From the NCBI RefSeq assembly GCF_014199685.1, contig NZ_JACHNZ010000035.1, forward strand, positions 1 to 39,092: a stretch of 39,092 bases of DNA, read 5' to 3'. Of this stretch, positions 35,631-39,092 are shown piece by piece; the first letter of the stretch is position 1, and every line of letters begins with the position of its first letter. Source of the DNA: Sphingosinicella soli. GTDB lineage: Bacteria; Pseudomonadota; Alphaproteobacteria; Sphingomonadales; Sphingomonadaceae. The position numbers and the translations under genes were made by a program. Under the pieces are notes generated by a model. The model had not been told where the DNA came from. It was given only the letters and a program-made list of their open reading frames with translations, and ran no database searches.

Positions 35631-38120
35631 TCATTCGTCCCTCAGCGCCTTGATCGGTTTGCTGCGCGCGACCTTGGCGGCGTGCGCCCCTACCGTGCTC
35701 CAAGCGATGATGAGGGAAAGCAGCGCGGCGCCCAGGCAAAAACGGCAGCAACAACCAGCTGTCGATGCGATAGGGAAATGACTCGAGCCATCTCGTCATC
35801 GCCCAGATGGCGAGCGGCCAGGCGATAAGATTGGCAAGCAATACCGGCTTCGAGAACTGCCACACCAACAGACGAACAATATCAAAGACGCCTGCACCCA
35901 GGACTTTTCGAATTCCGATCTCCTTCGTGCGGCGTTCCGCCGTAAACGCAGCAAGCCCGTATAGTCCTAGGCACGCGACCACGATCGTGATGAAGGAGAA
36001 TGTCGCCAGCAGGATGGACATGTCCCTCTCCTTCCGAAACTCCTCTGCGATAGCGTCGTCGACGAACCCGTATTGAAAGGGCACATCGTTGGTGAAGGAA
36101 TCCCACACGCCTTCCAGCCTGTCGACGATGGCGCGGGGATCGCCATTGTATTTGACTGCCAGAACATTGTAGCGGTTGGGATCGAGAAGGTAGATTTCTG
36201 CCCGAATAGCCTTCTTCGGCGATTGGAAATAAATGTCGGGCGTGACACCAATAATCGCCATTCTACCAAAGATCGGCCCGTCCTCGTCCGCGCCGATCAC
36301 GGTTAGCAGGTATTTTCCCAGCGCCTCTTCCGGTGTTGAAAAGCCGAGCGTTTTGACACTCTGACTGTTGATGACGACTGAGCCTGCCGAGCCTTCGCCA
36401 TTGGCGGCAGGTACACCGTCGGTGGAATAGTCCCTGCTGTAGAATCGGCCTGCGGTCAGTGGCACCTTATACGTCTCAAGGAACTCGTAATCGACCGATT
36501 GGGTGCTGATCATGATGCTCTGGCCGGCTTCTGCCCCCTCTACCTGAAAGGGGCGCAGACGTTCGTGGATGTCGATCGGACTATAATCGGTAAACCCGGC
36601 GGAGATGACACCCGGCGTACGCAGCACCGCTTGTTTCAACGCCTCCTTGCGGCCCGAGATGTTCTCGTTGCGGATGTTCTCCACCACGACGACGTCGTCC
36701 TTGCTGTAACCGGATCCTTGCTGGTCGCGTACCAGGTTTGGCCGTAGACGGTCGCCGTCGCGACGATCAGCGCGATGGAAATGGCGAACTGCAGAACCAC
36801 CAGCGCGTTGCGCAGGGCGAGCGAACTGCGGGTCTCGGCACTTTTGTTCGCCTTCAACACGCGTGCGGGCATAAAACCCGACAGAACCATTGCGGGGTAA
36901 ATACCCGCGAGAAAGCCGGTGATGACCACCAGCCCGAGAAGACCCGCGATCGTCAACCAATCATCGTAGGCAAACACAAGCTGCGTATTGAAGAAGAAGT
37001 TGAACATCGGCAGCGTCAGTTCGACGAAGATCATTCCGAACAGCAGCCCGAAAGCCGCAAGCATGATCGTCTCGCCGATAAACTGCGCTATCAATTGCCT
37101 GCGATTGGCTCCCATGACCTTTCGAAGCGCGACCTCGCGCGCCCGCTGCGTCGATTTCGCAGTGACCAGATTGACGAAGTTGATGCATGCGATCAGCAGG
37201 ACGAGGGCCGCGATCGCCATCAGTATCCTCACGGTTCCGATGTCGCCGCCCGGCTTCATTTCTCCGATGCTGATCGGCCTCAGGTGCACATCCTTGAGCA
37301 GCTGCAACCTCTGCTCGTAAAAGTCTGAGTTTTTGCTTTGAGCCGTCGGCTTTAACGGATCCAGTCCCGTTACGTGGGCATTGATGAGATCCGGCAAGCG
37401 CCTGTTGACGCGCTCCAGCGCACCGGGGTCGGCCAATTGCACATAGACGATGTGTTCGCCGATATTTCCCCACGTGTTATAGGCGCCACTGGTGAGCGGG
37501 AAGTCGGTCATGTCGAATTTCGCGAGCGCGTTCAGCTTCAGCGCGCTGTTGTCCGGCAAATCCGCGAACACGGCGCCGATGCGATAGTCCCTTTCGATCT
37601 CCGACAGATTGATCCGCAGGATCTTGCCGACCGGATTTTCCTTGCCGAAGTATTTCCGGGCAAAGGTTTCGCTCACCGCGAGGCTCGATTTATCATCGAG
37701 ACTTGCCTGCAAATCGCCGTGAAGAACCTTCAGATCGAATATCTTCGCGGTTTCCGGGTCCGTCCAGTGCATATCCTCCGCGAAGGCTTCGCCGTTCTGC
37801 GTCATGATCGGGTGCATGGGGATGAACCGCGTGGCACGAACCACGTCATCGGGAAAATACCCCTCGATCACATCCTTCAAGGGGACCGATGCCGACGCCG
37901 CGACAAAGGGCGCCCGCCCCGGGATCGCAACAGTGGTATTCACGCGCGCGATGGTGTCCGCATTCTTCCAGAAATTATCGTAAGATAGTTCGTGCCGCAC
38001 AAAGAGCATGATCAGAATGCAGGCCGCAAAACCCGTTGCCAGTCCGACGATATTGATCGCGCTGTAGAGCTTGTTCCGGATCAAAATTCTAAGGGCGACC
38101 TTGAAATAGTTTTGAAACAT
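35631..38120 (-). pseudogene. MacB/FtsX-type ABC transporter permease, two frameshifts
   Basis: The intact protein would have about 829 residues with two FtsX/MacB-PCD repeats. The first begins MFQNYFKVALRILIRNKLYSAINIVGL, with the ACINFVNLVTAKSTQRAREVALRKVMGA helix region. The second ends with AERRTKEIGIRKVLGA and a final helix. Translation breaks twice. Near 36710 one G appears missing (coding strand CCGGTTAC where CCGGGTTAC restores DPGYSKDD). At the five-base run 35738-35742 one T appears extra; removing it restores a C-terminus ending in VARSKPIKALRDE at 35631. Such permeases work with the adjacent ATPase to export peptides, lipids or antibiotics. Because both changes are in short homopolymers, a sequencing error is as likely as a real pseudogene. 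Confidence 0.85.
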
Positions 38121-38147
38121 GGTCGTTCTCGCAAGCGGAATTGATAT

Positions 38148-38855
38148 TTATACGGCGGCCCGGATATTTTGCGCGACCACGCGACCATCGAACAGATTGA
38201 TGGTACGCAGGGCGTAATCGGCATGGGAGGGACTGTGCGTCACCATCACGATCGTGGCCCCCTCCTCGTTCAGTGTCTGCAGCATCTCCATGACTTCCTG
38301 CCCATGGGCACTGTCGAGATTACCCGTCGGCTCGTCGGCCAGGATCATTGCCTGATTGCCCACGACGGCGCGCGCCACCGCAACACGCTGCTGCTGCCCG
38401 CCGGACAATTGCGCCGGCATATGTTTGGCGCGGTGCGCGATGCCGACCTTGTCCATCACGGCACTGACACGCTCGCGGCGTACCGCAGGAGAGATGTTGT
38501 GATAGAGCAGCGCCAGTTCGATATTCTCTTCCACGCTCAGTTCATCGATCAGATTGAACGATTGGAAAATGAAGCCAATGTTGTGCTTGCGAAGACTGCT
38601 GAGCTGCGATTCGTTCTTTCGGGCCACATCCTTCCCCATGAAACGGTATTCTCCGCTCGTGGGCGTATCCAGCATTCCCAGGATGTTCAGCAACGTGGAC
38701 TTCCCGCACCCCGATGGCCCCATGATTGCGACGAACTCACCTCGCTTTATTTCGATATCGATGCTCTCGAGCGCTGTCGTTTCCACCTCTGCGGTTCTGT
38801 AGGCCTTCGACAGATTGTGCAGCTTCAGCATGGGTTCGTGCTCGTCAGCCTTCAT
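38148..38855 (-). CDS. ABC transporter ATP-binding protein, MacB/LolD type
   Basis: This 235-residue ATPase is intact: Walker A MGPSGCGKST, Q-loop FIFQSFNL, signature LSGGQQQR, Walker B MILADEPTGNLDS and switch His in MVTHSP. The TGNLDS and QQQRVA features are typical of the LolD/MacB class that pairs with FtsX-type permeases. The ATG at 38855 has GGAAGGAC upstream. It lies between the adaptor fragment and the permease, in the order adaptor-ATPase-permease on the leftward transcript, as in tripartite exporters. Confidence 0.95.
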   Translation of the reverse strand: MKADEHEPMLKLHNLSKAYRTAEVETTALESIDIEIKRGEFVAIMGPSGCGKSTLLNILGMLDTPTSGEYRFMGKDVARKNESQLSSLRKHNIGFIFQSFNLIDELSVEENIELALLYHNISPAVRRERVSAVMDKVGIAHRAKHMPAQLSGGQQQRVAVARAVVGNQAMILADEPTGNLDSAHGQEVMEMLQTLNEEGATIVMVTHSPSHADYALRTINLFDGRVVAQNIRAAV

Positions 38856-38875
38856 GGGATGTCCTTCCTTCCGGA

Positions 38876-39092
38876 TTATTCCGCAGCCGTCAGCTTGAGA
38901 CGGTCCATTTCGAGAAAGTCGCTATAGGGGGAGGTCAGCACCGCCTCCCCCACTTCAAGGCCTTCCAGAATCTCGATGAACTGGGCGTTTCGGCGACCTA
39001 GCCCCTCTTATTCACCGGGCCGCTGCGTGATGGCGTGATCCTGGGCGGAGGCGGCAGGCGGAGATGGCAAGGGCGAGTTGCGCCGTGGCGAC
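38876..39092 (-). pseudogene. C-terminal part of a HlyD/MacA-type membrane-fusion protein, frame disrupted, cut by window edge
   Basis: Reading leftward, the last 40 codons give LGRRNAQFIEILEGLEVGEAVLTSPYSDFLEMDRLKL and a TAA stop at 38876-38878. This is the conserved tail of efflux adaptors, in which GRRN..EVLEGL.GE.V..S.Y is typical. Upstream, an in-frame stop (39008-39010) interrupts it; reading DHAITQRPVNKRGLGRRN needs one C removed and one G added. The start lies outside the window. Either the gene is decaying or the sequence has homopolymer errors at this end. It would be the periplasmic adaptor of the adjacent ABC exporter. Confidence 0.65.

Overview
The window is GC-rich alphaproteobacterial DNA, most likely chromosomal DNA of a member of the Sphingomonadales. 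This rests on the SdhB sequence, the two large TonB-dependent receptors placed in catabolic operons, the GTG/TTG starts, and overlapping stop/start junctions (ATGA, GTGA, TTGA). No rRNA, tRNA, CRISPR array or complete insertion sequence was seen.

Left part (0-13.2 kb), mostly housekeeping genes and small accessory islands: a secreted beta-propeller protein; a MerR-DUF433 antitoxin with a DUF5615 PIN-like toxin; the tail of a phage or gene-transfer-agent holin; a three-gene flagellar switch cassette fliF-fliG-fliN whose FliF is only about 264 residues and lacks RBM1 and RBM2; a small TonB-C protein; sdhB without its partner subunits; a CDP-alcohol phosphatidyltransferase coupled to a HIT hydrolase; a methyl-accepting chemotaxis protein; a YheS-type ABC-F ATPase; and two TetR regulators.

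Middle part (13.2-24.1 kb), a peptide or amide scavenging region: a DUF819 membrane protein divergent from a P1-family (S58, DmpA/BapA-like) aminopeptidase; two class-C beta-lactamase-fold serine hydrolases translationally coupled behind a TonB-dependent receptor; a divergent TetR regulator; and a class III aminotransferase. A perfect 16-bp palindrome lies inside the predicted receptor promoter, and a near copy lies in the predicted aminotransferase promoter. This suggests one TetR regulon. A 423-bp intergenic stretch (13243-13665) carries two intrinsic-terminator-like hairpins without matching genes and may encode a small RNA.

Right part (24.1-35.5 kb), a tightly packed leftward operon: LAL/MalT-type LuxR regulator, TonB-dependent receptor, DUF917 protein, hydantoinase A/oxoprolinase-type protein, second DUF917 protein, Asp/Glu/hydantoin racemase, MFS transporter, second racemase. 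Together it looks like an outer-membrane-to-cytoplasm uptake and ring-opening pathway for a hydantoin-, thiohydantoin- or lactam-like compound. The substrate is unknown. This operon and the fliFGN cassette are the best candidates for something undescribed.

Right edge (35.6-39.1 kb): a MacB/FtsX-type ABC exporter set (permease, ATPase, membrane-fusion protein). The permease is broken by two single-base frameshifts and the adaptor fragment by further apparent frame changes. The ATPase is intact. Either the locus is decaying or the sequence has homopolymer errors here.
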